A stretch of 64,000 nucleotides of DNA from Chitinophagales bacterium (GTDB lineage: Bacteria; Bacteroidota; Bacteroidia; Chitinophagales; CAIOSU01): NCBI GenBank assembly GCA_026003335.1, contig BPHB01000001.1:704591-768590 (forward strand). Reading direction: 5' to 3'. Made by a program: the position numbers and the translations under genes. Every line of letters begins with the position of its first letter. Position 1 is the first letter of the stretch. Positions 9,190 to 19,300 of the stretch are shown one piece after another. The notes below the pieces were generated by a model that made no database searches, was not told the DNA's origin, and worked only from the letters and a program-made list of their open reading frames with translations.

Positions 9190-10134
9190 ATGAAAAAGTG
9201 GATGGAGATAGTCGGAATTGTTGCTCTCGTAATTTTTAATATGACCACAGCATGGGCACAGCAGGATCCCATGTACAGTATGTATATGTTCAATGGTCTC
9301 TCGGTTAATCCTGCTTATGCCGGAAGTCGCGACAGGCTTGCCATTACAGCCCTTTACCGGCACCAATGGACCGGTCTGGACGGGGCCCCGAAAACAGCAG
9401 TGTTGGTAGGCCACGCACCCACATTCAACGATAAATTAGGAATAGGATTTACCCTGGTGAGCGACAACATCGGTGTGTTTAACACCGTCACGCTCATGTC
9501 CAGTTATGCCTATCGTATCCGCATCGGCAAAACCGGCAGACTGGCCTTGGGCTTAAGCGTAGAATTGAATTATTTCCATGCCCGCTGGAACACGTTGGCA
9601 CTCAGTGACGAAACTGATTATGTTTTCCAATCCGGTAAAACCAATGTGTTCAGCCCCAATTTCGGAGGAGGTATCTACTACTACTCTGACCGGTTTTATG
9701 CAGGCTTTTCTGTTCCCCATTTCCTGAACAGCAGCCTGACGGAGCACTTCAAGCTTGAAGGCACCAACCTCGTTGCAAGACAATGGAAACACTACTTCTT
9801 CACAGCAGGGGCCATGTTCAGAATTGGCGAAAACGTGCAGTTTAAACCTTCCGTGCTTTTTAAATATGTCAAAAACGCTCCCTTCCAGGCAGACCTGAAT
9901 GTTGCTTTTCTGTTTAAAGAAGCATTTTGGATCGGTGCAGGCTACAGAACTAAGGATGCCGTTGTACTCATGACAGAATATAATTTTGCCAAAGGTGTAA
10001 GAATTGGCTATGCCTATGACATTACCCTTTCAGAACTGAATGACTATTCCTCCGGCACACATGAAATCATGCTGGGCTTTGAATTGACCAAAAAAGATAC
10101 TTACCTGAGCCCACGCAGAATGAGTTATTTCTGA
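9190..10134 (+). CDS. PorP/SprF family T9SS outer-membrane protein (locus A, first copy)
   Basis: PorP/SprF proteins are outer-membrane barrels of about 300 residues needed for secretion or surface attachment of T9SS-dependent adhesins such as SprB. This 314-residue protein has a signal peptide ending in WAQ, then the family opening QQDPMYSMYMFNGLSVNPAY and AGSRDRLAITALYRHQWTG. Strand-like segments alternate throughout (for example YYSDRFYAGFSVPHFLNSSL and VQFKPSVLFKYVKNAPFQAD), and it closes with EIMLGFELTKKDTYLSPRRM. It is closely similar along its whole length to the gene at 14661. A perfect terminator follows at 10170-10207, so it forms its own transcription unit although it lies beside the SprB adhesin. 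Confidence 0.9.
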   Translation: MKKWMEIVGIVALVIFNMTTAWAQQDPMYSMYMFNGLSVNPAYAGSRDRLAITALYRHQWTGLDGAPKTAVLVGHAPTFNDKLGIGFTLVSDNIGVFNTVTLMSSYAYRIRIGKTGRLALGLSVELNYFHARWNTLALSDETDYVFQSGKTNVFSPNFGGGIYYYSDRFYAGFSVPHFLNSSLTEHFKLEGTNLVARQWKHYFFTAGAMFRIGENVQFKPSVLFKYVKNAPFQADLNVAFLFKEAFWIGAGYRTKDAVVLMTEYNFAKGVRIGYAYDITLSELNDYSSGTHEIMLGFELTKKDTYLSPRRMSYF

Positions 10135-10169
10135 TGCAGGCAATCCCAAAAGAAAGGCCCAACCCCTCC

Positions 10170-10207
10170 GGGTCGCTGACATAAGCCTCAGCGACCCTTT
10201 TTTTTTT
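10170..10207 (+). terminator. Rho-independent terminator after the first porP
   Basis: GGGTCGCTGA (10170-10179) and TCAGCGACCC (10188-10197) form a perfect 10-base-pair stem with an 8-base loop, followed by ten T residues (10198-10207). It separates porP from the downstream adhesin gene. Confidence 0.9.
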
Positions 10208-10285
10208 ACCAGCATGACCAATACCACAAGTATTGAGGAAATCATCCCAAATGAAAAAATTAATACTTACAAACGTTTTAATAAT

Positions 10286-10317
10286 TTTGACTTTTAGGTT
10301 TAATCTACATACTTTAG
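10286..10317 (+). promoter_or_regulatory. Promoter of the SprB adhesin gene (locus A)
   Basis: TTTG (10286-10289), exactly 20 bases, then TACTTTAG (10310-10317), seven of eight positions matching TAnnTTTG counting the two free ones. It lies between the terminator and the adhesin start at 10382, so the adhesin and second porP have their own promoter. An overlapping TAATTTTG (10282-10289) is an exact -7 box but lacks a -33 partner. Confidence 0.5.
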
Positions 10318-10381
10318 AGACTCCTGTTCCCTCCTGCCCGAAAAATGCTGATTTTTGAATGAAGGTATTAATATCCTTGTG

Positions 10382-13300
10382 ATGCAAGCACGGCTAATCC
10401 TTTTACTGTGGTTTATGGGATACGGCTGCTTTTATGTGCAGGCTCAATGTCCGGCTGATCTGGCAAACCCTTCTGTGACAGGGGTTAGCTGCAACAAAGG
10501 CAGTGATGGCAGCATCCATCTTATCAACTTCCAGGGAACCCCACCTTATACCTTCTTATGGTCCACAGGAAATACCGGCAGTTCCCTTACCGACATTCCT
10601 GCCGGCACATACAGTGTCACCATCACCGATGGAGCTGGCTGCAGGGATACCATCAGCTCCATCGTGGTTACACAACCGGGTGCTTTTGTATATAACGTGA
10701 TTATTAAAAATGTAACCTGCCCGGGAGGCAGCGATGGATCCCTTACCTTCTTCCTTTCCGGAGGCACTCCGCCCTACACGTACCTATGGCTCAATGCCGC
10801 TACGGGCGATACCCTTGGCACTACCAAAGATCTCACCGGGCTGAAGGCAGGCATTTATCAGCTTGACGTTACCGATAATAATGGTTGCACAGGCAGAATC
10901 TTTTACCTTATTGCCGAACCACAGCCCATGAATATTCAGGGCACTATAAACTCCGTTTCATGCCCTGGAGGATCAAATGGAAGTATTCTGCTCACCGTTA
11001 CCGGGGGTACGGGCACAAAAACATATCAATGGTCAAGCGGAGAGAATTCGAAAAACCTGCTGAACAAACCTGCCGGTACCTATAGTGTGACTGTCACCGA
11101 TGTCAACCGGTGCATAGCAACGCGGACATTCACTATTAATGCACCAGACTCTCTGAGAGCCAATGGAACACCTTCCCCCGTATCATGCCATGGTCAACAA
11201 GATGGAGCAATTGACATTTCTCCTTCAGGAGGCACTCCCCCTTACAGCTTTTTATGGTCTGACAGCTCCTCGGATGAAGACCGCAATAATCTTGCACCCG
11301 GGCAATATTGCCTTACTATAAGCGATGCCAATGGTTGCCTGAGCGCACCGTTTTGTTTCACAATACAGGAGCCCCAACCCCTATCAGTATCCGGAACAAT
11401 TTCTCCTGCTTCATGCAATACAGCTTCTGACGGGTCCGTAACGCTATCCGTAAGTGGCGGCACTCCGCCTTATAGTTATCAATGGTCAAATAATAGTACA
11501 TCATCCCAACTCAACGGCTTATCTCCGGGCTCTTACTCGGTAACTGTAACCGATGATAACGGATGCACTCAAGCGGCTTCATTCCTGATTGAACCGGCTG
11601 GCAATATTACCCTTTCACTGGGTGTTGTACATGCTTATTGCGGCACTTCCAACGGAGCAGTTTATACAGGAATCAGCGGGGGCACCCCCCCTTATCAATT
11701 TATCTGGAACAACGGCTTTAGCACCCCCTTCGCGGAAGAGCTTTCGGCAGGAGTATATTCCATTACTGCTACCGATGCCAACGGTTGTTCTGCCTCTGCA
11801 GTTGCACTGGTAAATGATACCGGAAGCCTTGCCCTGCAGGTATCCGCTACTCCGGCCCTCTGTGGTGCAGGAGCAAGTGGCACTGTTAACCTGACCGTGT
11901 CCGGAGGTCTTGCGCCCTATTCCTACTTCTGGAGCACAACCGATACAACGGAAGACCTTGTGGGATTACCGGCAGGAAACTACAGCGTAACCGTGAGCGA
12001 TAATAATGGATGTGCTGTTGTAGCATATGTGGAGATACAGGAAACCAGCGGCCTTAGCCTAAGTCTCTCTACCTCACCCTCCACATGTGGAGAAGCAACC
12101 GGCACGGCCTCAATAGCTGTAAACGGTGGTACCGCTCCGTATAGGTATGTTTGGTCCACCGGTGATTCAGCCATGGCGGTAAACAACCTGGCTGCCGGAA
12201 TTTATAGCATCACGGCTACCGATGCTAACGGGTGCAGCGCAACTGCCTGGGTGACTATTACCGATACCGGTGCACCTACACTTACTTTTTCTACTTCTGA
12301 TGCTTCCTGTGCCGGAAATGATGGAAGCATATCTGTCCAGGTAAACGGTGGGCTGGTACCCTACTCCTACCAGTGGTCAACGGGTGATTCTACCTCTGCC
12401 ATCACCGGTTTAGCGGCAGGTTCGTATACTTTAACAGTAACCGATGCTGCCGGCTGTGCAGCTGCCGCTGTTAGGGAACTATATGCATCTCCGGGCATTA
12501 TCGCAGCGGCGGACAGAGAGGAGCCTTCCTGTTATAACTACGAGGATGGTAGCATTGACATATCCATCAGTCAGGGCACCGCACCTTTTTCATTCTTCTG
12601 GTCAACCGGAGCGTTTACAGAAGACCTGGATAGTTTGTCCGCAGGAAATTACTTTATAACCATTACCGATGGCAGTGCCTGTTCGGTTGCCATGTCTATC
12701 ATACTGGATGCCCCGGATTCCATTCAAATTACTCCGGATATTACCCGGCCTGCCTGCAACGGCAGTATGGATGGAGCAATAACGATCAATGTCTCAGGAG
12801 GCCAACCGCCTTTCGCCTATGACTGGACAACCGGAGATACTTCCCATATACTTACCGGACTTTCTGCAGGAAACTATATAGTTACTGTCAGTGATGCAAA
12901 CGATTGTTCAACCACCCAAACCATTACCATTGAAGAACCAGACTCTTTGTCTATCATCATAACAGATGTGTCGGACATCTCCTGCCCTGGCGCACAGGAC
13001 GGAAGTATTACCATTCAGGTCAGTGGAGGAACATTTCCCTATTTCTTTAACTGGTCAAACCAGGATAGCACACAAAACGTTTTTGGACTGGCACCGGGCG
13101 AGTTCTCAGTGACTGTAACCGACATCAATGGCTGTAAAGATTCCTCTGATATTATAACCGTTGCAGATGCGGACTCCATGCTGCTGACTGCCAACATTGT
13201 ACAGCCTACGTGTACCACAACCGGCAGCATTACCTTAAGCGTGAGCGGGGGCAAAAATCCTTACACTTTCCTCTGGTCAAACGGGGTTGATACTTCTCTG

Positions 13301-14659
13301 CTGGACGGTCTGAGCGGTGGCGGAGAATATGTGGTTACAGTAACCGATGCTCACGGATGCACTTTGTCTGATACTTTTCTCATTGTAGAGCCCCCTGTAA
13401 TAGATGTACTTATCACCATACAAGACACCATTGCCTGTGCAGGAGATTCCAGCGGAACCATCTGCGCCAGTGTGGATGGAGTGCCTCCTCCGCACTTCTA
13501 CCTGTGGTCTAATGGGTATACCACAGCCTGTGTCAGCGGTCTGCCTGCCGGGATGTATGCGGTAACGGTATCTGATGGACAGGGATGTGAAGCCTACATG
13601 GACAGCATTTTCATTCACCAGCCTGAGCCGATAACCATTACGCCAGTAAACATTAACGGCATTAGCTGTATAGGCAACTCCGATGGATCGGCTGGAGTAA
13701 GCGCAGGCGGAGGCACGCCTCCTTTCACCTTTCAATGGAGCAATGGTGACACGGGCAACTTTGCTGATGAGTTACCGGCCGGACCTGTGACCGTGACAGC
13801 CACAGACTCCCGCGGTTGTACGGCTACATTAACTATTCTCATCCAGCAACCCCAGCCTTTTGATTTCAGTAATTCGGAGGTAAGAGGAGTTACCTGCGAC
13901 ACGATGCAGGATGGCTCCATTCTGGTAATCCTGTCAGGCGGCAGTGCGCCTTACACATTTTTATGGAATGATACATTCACCGGCCCTGTCCGCAATAATC
14001 TGGCTTTGGGCAACTATACTGTGACAGTAACAGATGCCCGCGGATGCACGGCAGAAAATCAGTTTGAAATCACCGGACCCCGATGCAATTCACCCCCGGT
14101 AGCTGGTGACGATACCCTTTCCTTTTACATTTGTGAAAATGATACCATTCATATTGCCGTATTGCTCAATGACTTTGACCCTGACGGAGACGCTCTGTTT
14201 GTACAGGTCATCCTGCAGCAGCCTGCTCACGGAACGGTAAGGATTAATCCCACCCAAACCATCACGTACGCGCCTGACCCGAATTTCACCGGAACGGATT
14301 CTTTTTCCTACCTGGTTTGCGATCAGGGCCAACCACCCCAGCTATGCGATACCGGCCAGGTAGTGGTTGTTGTGCAGCCCTGCCGTCCAAACATTTTTAT
14401 ACCCAACGGATTTTCTCCTAACGGAGACGGCACCAATGATGAGTTTGAAATACCGGGCATAGAATCGTATCCTGACAACGAACTTCTGATATTTAACCGC
14501 TGGGGTAATAAAGTAAAAGAATATAAAGGCTATGACAATTCCTGGAGAGGTACCAACGAAAAAGGGGAGCCCCTCCCGGACGGGACATACTACTATATCC
14601 TCAAGCTCAAAGATCAGGACAATACTATATTCACCGGTTATGTAATAATCCATCGTTAA
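10382..14659 (+). CDS. Giant SprB-repeat surface adhesin with gliding-motility C-terminal (CHU_C) domain, locus A
   Basis: A cell-surface adhesin exported by the T9SS. After a signal peptide (MQARLILLLWFMGYGCFYVQ, then AQ) come 16 SprB-type repeats of about 70-80 residues. Each has a 'SC.G..DGSI' opening, a 'SGGTPPY.Y.WS' core and a 'AG.Y.VTVTD.NGC' close. Then follows a cadherin-like/Ig-like domain (about 1240-1335, with VLLNDFDPDGD and TYAPDPNFTGTDSFSY) and a CHU_C domain (about 1340-1425, with FIPNGFSPNGDGTNDEF and LPDGTYYYIL), which directs T9SS export. The repeats differ strongly from each other, so they are old. Start: the open frame begins at a TTG at 10355, but the ATG at 10382 starts the signal peptide directly. 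The next gene (porP) begins one base after its stop, so the two are co-transcribed and probably partners. Confidence 0.9.
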   Translation: MQARLILLLWFMGYGCFYVQAQCPADLANPSVTGVSCNKGSDGSIHLINFQGTPPYTFLWSTGNTGSSLTDIPAGTYSVTITDGAGCRDTISSIVVTQPGAFVYNVIIKNVTCPGGSDGSLTFFLSGGTPPYTYLWLNAATGDTLGTTKDLTGLKAGIYQLDVTDNNGCTGRIFYLIAEPQPMNIQGTINSVSCPGGSNGSILLTVTGGTGTKTYQWSSGENSKNLLNKPAGTYSVTVTDVNRCIATRTFTINAPDSLRANGTPSPVSCHGQQDGAIDISPSGGTPPYSFLWSDSSSDEDRNNLAPGQYCLTISDANGCLSAPFCFTIQEPQPLSVSGTISPASCNTASDGSVTLSVSGGTPPYSYQWSNNSTSSQLNGLSPGSYSVTVTDDNGCTQAASFLIEPAGNITLSLGVVHAYCGTSNGAVYTGISGGTPPYQFIWNNGFSTPFAEELSAGVYSITATDANGCSASAVALVNDTGSLALQVSATPALCGAGASGTVNLTVSGGLAPYSYFWSTTDTTEDLVGLPAGNYSVTVSDNNGCAVVAYVEIQETSGLSLSLSTSPSTCGEATGTASIAVNGGTAPYRYVWSTGDSAMAVNNLAAGIYSITATDANGCSATAWVTITDTGAPTLTFSTSDASCAGNDGSISVQVNGGLVPYSYQWSTGDSTSAITGLAAGSYTLTVTDAAGCAAAAVRELYASPGIIAAADREEPSCYNYEDGSIDISISQGTAPFSFFWSTGAFTEDLDSLSAGNYFITITDGSACSVAMSIILDAPDSIQITPDITRPACNGSMDGAITINVSGGQPPFAYDWTTGDTSHILTGLSAGNYIVTVSDANDCSTTQTITIEEPDSLSIIITDVSDISCPGAQDGSITIQVSGGTFPYFFNWSNQDSTQNVFGLAPGEFSVTVTDINGCKDSSDIITVADADSMLLTANIVQPTCTTTGSITLSVSGGKNPYTFLWSNGVDTSLLDGLSGGGEYVVTVTDAHGCTLSDTFLIVEPPVIDVLITIQDTIACAGDSSGTICASVDGVPPPHFYLWSNGYTTACVSGLPAGMYAVTVSDGQGCEAYMDSIFIHQPEPITITPVNINGISCIGNSDGSAGVSAGGGTPPFTFQWSNGDTGNFADELPAGPVTVTATDSRGCTATLTILIQQPQPFDFSNSEVRGVTCDTMQDGSILVILSGGSAPYTFLWNDTFTGPVRNNLALGNYTVTVTDARGCTAENQFEITGPRCNSPPVAGDDTLSFYICENDTIHIAVLLNDFDPDGDALFVQVILQQPAHGTVRINPTQTITYAPDPNFTGTDSFSYLVCDQGQPPQLCDTGQVVVVVQPCRPNIFIPNGFSPNGDGTNDEFEIPGIESYPDNELLIFNRWGNKVKEYKGYDNSWRGTNEKGEPLPDGTYYYILKLKDQDNTIFTGYVIIHR

Positions 14660-14660
14660 G

Positions 14661-15614
14661 ATGAAAAAGATTCGCCCCATCCTTGATCTGACCGTCTTGC
14701 TCACCCTGGTATTGGTACAGGCTCCTCCGCTGCGGGCGCAACAGGATGCTATGTACAGTATGTATATGTTTAATGGCTTAGCCCTTAACCCCGCGTATGC
14801 TGGTGCCCGCGACAGGGCTACCATAGTGGCCCTGTATCGCCACCAATGGACAGGCCTTGATGGTGCCCCCCAAACCCTATCGCTGAGCGGTCACTCTCCT
14901 TTGCTGAATGATAAAATCGGGCTGGGACTTTCGTTGACCAACGATCGCATCAGCATTTTTAACCGGCTGGCTATTACAGGGCATTATGCTTTTCGGATCA
15001 ATATTCGCAATAAAGGCAAGCTGGCTCTCGGGCTGAGCGTAACGTTTCATCAGATTATTGCACGATGGGGAGATATTACCCTCAACGAAATGAATGATCA
15101 AGCCTTCCAACAAAGCCGCGAAAGCCTCATCACACCCAACTTCGGTGCCGGTATTTATTACTACATGGATAAGTTCTATGCTGGATTTTCGGTGCCGAAT
15201 TTCTTAAATATGAGCCTGAAAGAAAATGTACGATTTGAGGGTACAGCCGATATCGCCCGGTTCTGGAAACATTACTTCTTTACAGCAGGCATGATGTTCA
15301 GAATAACCGATAAGGTGAAGTTTAAGCCATCGGTACTTTTTAAGTATGTAAGAAATGCCCCGTTTGAAGCTGACCTTAATGCTTCGTTTCTTTTTATGGA
15401 TGCCTTCTGGCTGGGAGCCAGTTACCGAACCGGTGATGCAGTTTTATTCATGGTTGAATATAACTTCAGCAAAGGCATTCGCATTGGCTATGCCTATGAC
15501 TACACACTTACCGAGCTGACTGACTACAATTCCGGTACCCATGAAATCATGGTGGGTTATGAGTTTGTAAAAAAGGATACATACCTTACTCCGCGAAGAA
15601 TGAGCTACTTCTAG
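14661..15614 (+). CDS. PorP/SprF family T9SS outer-membrane protein (locus A, second copy)
   Basis: A 317-residue outer-membrane protein with a signal peptide (ending LRAQ) and the family opening QQDAMYSMYMFNGLALNPAY. It lines up with the gene at 9190 along its full length, including the ending KKDTYLTPRRMSYF, so the two are paralogues, probably from a local duplication. The ATG lies one base after the stop of the SprB adhesin, showing translational coupling. By analogy with SprF, it is expected to help export or hold that adhesin at the outer membrane. Which of the two copies does so is unknown, but transcription favours this one. Confidence 0.92.
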   Translation: MKKIRPILDLTVLLTLVLVQAPPLRAQQDAMYSMYMFNGLALNPAYAGARDRATIVALYRHQWTGLDGAPQTLSLSGHSPLLNDKIGLGLSLTNDRISIFNRLAITGHYAFRINIRNKGKLALGLSVTFHQIIARWGDITLNEMNDQAFQQSRESLITPNFGAGIYYYMDKFYAGFSVPNFLNMSLKENVRFEGTADIARFWKHYFFTAGMMFRITDKVKFKPSVLFKYVRNAPFEADLNASFLFMDAFWLGASYRTGDAVLFMVEYNFSKGIRIGYAYDYTLTELTDYNSGTHEIMVGYEFVKKDTYLTPRRMSYF

Positions 15615-15683
15615 CATCCATCTCTCCTGACCTATATGGCCAATTTAGCGGACAGGTTTCCCGATAAACTTTCATTGCTCTGG

Positions 15684-15713
15684 TTTTATTCTAAAAACAG
15701 ATAAGTATCTTTG
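15684..15713 (+). promoter_or_regulatory. Candidate promoter of the small secreted-protein gene
   Basis: TATCTTTG (15706-15713) matches the -7 consensus exactly. TTTT (15684-15687) lies 18 bases upstream as a weak -33 element. The ATG follows at 15758. Confidence 0.45.
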
Positions 15714-15757
15714 CGCCCATTGCATTGTATAATTTACTTACCCAATCCTGTAATTCC

Positions 15758-16333
15758 ATGAAACAACTTATTTTGCTGCTTGCCTTCTTCTGCCTGGTTG
15801 GCGGGCTTACGGAAGTTCAAGGTCAGGCCTTCCGCAAGGGCGACACTTACCTTAGCCTGGGAACCGGAGGTTCAAATTTCTGGCATATTGTGTCCGATGA
15901 AAGATATTTACCCAGAGGCACATATACCGGCATAACGTTTCAGGTAAACCTTCAGATGGAGTTTAGTATACACGAATATGTGGGAATCGGTTTTACAACA
16001 GGTTTTGGTGTAGGAGGAGCAGGCTATTACTATAGAAACAGCACTGAATTTAACGTTCCGTTCGGGTTTATAGGCAACTTTCACTTTCTGCAACTCATTG
16101 CAGACAAAACGGGAAAGTCCTTTGCAGATAAACTGGACGTATACGGTGGGGTAAATGTGGGGTCAGGCTTTGCCGTATTCACCACTCCTGATGCTGTTTT
16201 TGCAGCCCTTGTTTTCGCGGGTCCGCATGTAGGCATTCGTTATTTCTTTCATCCCTCCATAGCGGTGAATGGCGAACTCGGCTATGGGAAACACTGGATC
16301 AATGGGGGCTTAACCTTTAAGTTGAATAAATAA
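15758..16333 (+). CDS. Secreted small beta-barrel-like protein of unknown function
   Basis: About 191 residues with a signal peptide (MKQLILLLAFFCLVGGLTEV, then QGQA). The mature part is glycine- and aromatic-rich with alternating strands (for example IHEYVGIGFTTGFGVGGAGY, and FFHPSIAVNGELGYGKHWIN near the end) and ends GGLTFKLNK, which resembles small outer-membrane beta-barrels. I do not recognise the family. An upstream in-frame TTG (15725) exists, but the ATG at 15758 starts the signal peptide and follows a -7 box at 15706, so it was chosen. It lies 143 bases after the second porP, with its own promoter candidate, and is convergent with the alpha-2-macroglobulin gene. Confidence 0.7.
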   Translation: MKQLILLLAFFCLVGGLTEVQGQAFRKGDTYLSLGTGGSNFWHIVSDERYLPRGTYTGITFQVNLQMEFSIHEYVGIGFTTGFGVGGAGYYYRNSTEFNVPFGFIGNFHFLQLIADKTGKSFADKLDVYGGVNVGSGFAVFTTPDAVFAALVFAGPHVGIRYFFHPSIAVNGELGYGKHWINGGLTFKLNK

Positions 16334-16388
16334 AGTTGCTTCCCCTTTATCCCTCTGCCGAGCGGCATTATTCCATTATAATCAGCAG

Positions 16389-19300
16389 TTATTCAACTCG
16401 CACCCTGATGCCTTCGGAGTGTGCAGCAAATGACGGAGCATACATACTTTGAATGGTGGTAATTCCATTGGAAAAGTTGCCGCGTTGAGCCACACGCAGA
16501 GCATATTCAAAAACATAAGTACCCTTGGGCAGCCAATCAATAAAAAAATGTGTTGCAGCATCCCGTGTGCTTTCATAATATCCCAGCCCACCTTGCCAGC
16601 GGTAACCGGATAGTACCTGCACAGGTTCAAAACCTGCTGCACGCATATCCTTCATGTGGATAAATTCCATGTCCCTGTCGCAACGTAGTTCAATTCTTAC
16701 CTTAATCAAATCACCCGGTTTAAGGGGTGTCTGCTCATTTACCGGCCGCATAAGAGGACCCCGATCGGTATGCACTTCCACAAACAGTTGTTTTTTCAGT
16801 TTCAGAGGTGTTTCATGGGAAGTAATTTTATCTAACTGCTCAAAGTATTGCCAATACATAGCTCCCCATCCTATACTACTCCCACCGAGCGTAACGGAAA
16901 CCTTCCCCATCTTTGGAACAATATCAGGCTGTGTCCACGAGGTCATAAGATAGCCTGTTCCTGCTTCTGCGGACATATCGGTTGTGATAGGTTTTCCGGC
17001 AACCTGAATTGTAACAGCAGGTGTCTCTTTTATCCAGTCCGTTCCCCTCAATAAAAGCGCATAACAGGCATCCGCAGTGGCTTTGGTAGTTTGCCAGTCC
17101 TGCACCTGCTTTTGTTTGAGCAGCCATATACGCATATTGTTTACCGAAAATGTATCAGCGGCAATCTCATCAAATGCTTCTATCAGCAAAGCCTGTGTTT
17201 CAACCGGGGCCTCATGCCACAAGTAGCCTGCGGCATTCTGACTCCAATACATGCCCAGTTCATCACTCCATAATGCTCTTTCCTTCAGGGAGGCAATAAG
17301 ATTACCCGCCTGCTGCTTTATTCCCTGACGATGCAGAGCCAAAGCAAGCATGCCCTGAGCAAATATGTTCTTCTTCAATCCGTATTTTTCTGCCTGATTG
17401 AGGTAGTATTTAAAAGCTGCATTCGCTTCAGGTGAAAAAGGAATTTCAGGGAAAAAACTACGGGCATAAACATACTGTATCTGCACGTATCCCAGATGAT
17501 CATCATCCGGAGCCGAACTTTTCATGGCTTTTGCATAATCTTCATGCGCGCGCCCATCCATATAGCGTACAGCATGTATCAGCATTTCATTGATACGGGG
17601 AATCTGAGCGGCAGGTACGGCATGCAGCTTGAGCAGCCTACCCAGCCCGATGATAATATACTGGGTAATAAACCTATTATCGGGCATACCTTTAAACCAT
17701 GGCCACCCCCCGTTGGGCAACTGTGTTTCCTCCAACTTTTTCAAGGCTGCCTGTGACCCGGAAGCCATCCGGTTGAAATCGCACAGCAGCGCAAGCCGTC
17801 TTTGTTTTTCCGTAATGTTTTTCGCATCCAGTACCCACGGAGTTTCTTCCAGCAACACTGCTTTCAGGTCTGCATTCTTTTCCAGGTTTGACAGCAAAGC
17901 TTCCGGAGTGATATGTTGCCACGTTTCAAAGACCTGCCGTATTCGCGGACTGGAGCCGACAATGCTACCTGCAATGCTATTGGCATAATACCTGTTAAAA
18001 ATCTGTTCTGCACACTCATAGGGATATTCCATCAGATAGGGCAAAGACTGCACCGCATACCATACCGGATTGGCCGCAAACTCCAGCTTCAGTTGATGGT
18101 GTCTTAATGTTGGGGATGCGGTTGCATGCATAAGCCTGGTGAAGGTAAACTCTTTTGTCTGGCCTCCTCTCACATGGATAGGCATGGTTTCCGTTACCAG
18201 CATCCGGTTGGTCAATACCGGCAACATGTTTTCTTCTCCATCAGTAAATCCATTTGCTGAAGCCGAAACACGATACACTACCGCAGAGATCCCCTCGGGT
18301 ATTTTGAGCTTCCAGGACACGCTCGTGCTCTGGCCTTTTTTTAATGAAAAATTGCGCACTCCGCTGCGATTGTCAAAAGCATCATCAACCGGTTGTAAGG
18401 TAAATGCATCAAACAACATCAGGCGGGCTGCTCCCTGCACATCTTCATTGGCAAGACTGGAAATTTTAATCATGAAATCCATGGTATCCTTTTCGCGGAA
18501 AAAGCGCGGGGCGTTCGGTATGACCATTAATGACTTTTGCGTAACGGCTTCAAAAATCCATGTGCCTGTTTTTAAATCCTGCGTATGTGCCAAGGCCATA
18601 AACTTCCACCGGGTAAGGGCTTCCGGGGCTTTGAAAGACAATAAAACCTGCCCTGCGGTATCTGTTTTCAGTTGAGGATAAAAGAATGCTGTTTCCTGCA
18701 GGTCCTTTCTGATTATAACCTGCGGAGACAAGGGTATGGTCTGAGACAGTGGCATTTTGTTTTCCCGTGCCTCCTCGTCTTTAACTGGCGCATCTTCTCC
18801 CATAGCAGAAAGTGCATCCCTGATGCTTTCGGTAACAGGCCCCTCGCCCGCTGATGTGCTTTGTTTGTGCATGCGATACATGCCCGGCAAATCATCCCAG
18901 CGCGTAAATGGATAATACTCCTTCAGCCAAAACCAATTTAACTGATCATAGCGTGGATATTGCAGGGATATGCGACTACCCTGATGAAAAGAAAACAAAA
19001 TACCCGTAGACACCGAAAACGTATGGCTGTTCCAGCTTTTCCCGAAATAATTGAACGGGTTATAAATTGGCAGGCCCCAGCCGTGAGGCACAAAGGCATC
19101 CAGAGAAGCATCGTACATGGCTGCCAGCATTTCGGCCATAACCTTTTCTCCTTGCGGTCCGGTAATTTTAAATTGCCATTCCTCATGTTCCCCGGGTAAA
19201 AGCCGATCCCGGAAAGTGGTTGCTTCAAGATGAAGCTGTTTGTTGCTGAAAGGCACTTCAACGATATGGGAATAATTATACACCCTCCCGAAACGAATCA

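Noticed and set aside
10489-14090. SprB repeat region considered as recent DNA-level tandem duplication
   Set aside because: The protein pattern repeats every 70-80 residues, but the bases differ widely between units, so it is an old array and not a recent expansion.
16360-16388. Hairpin TGCC/GGCA between two convergent genes considered as terminator
   Set aside because: Only four base pairs and no T tract.
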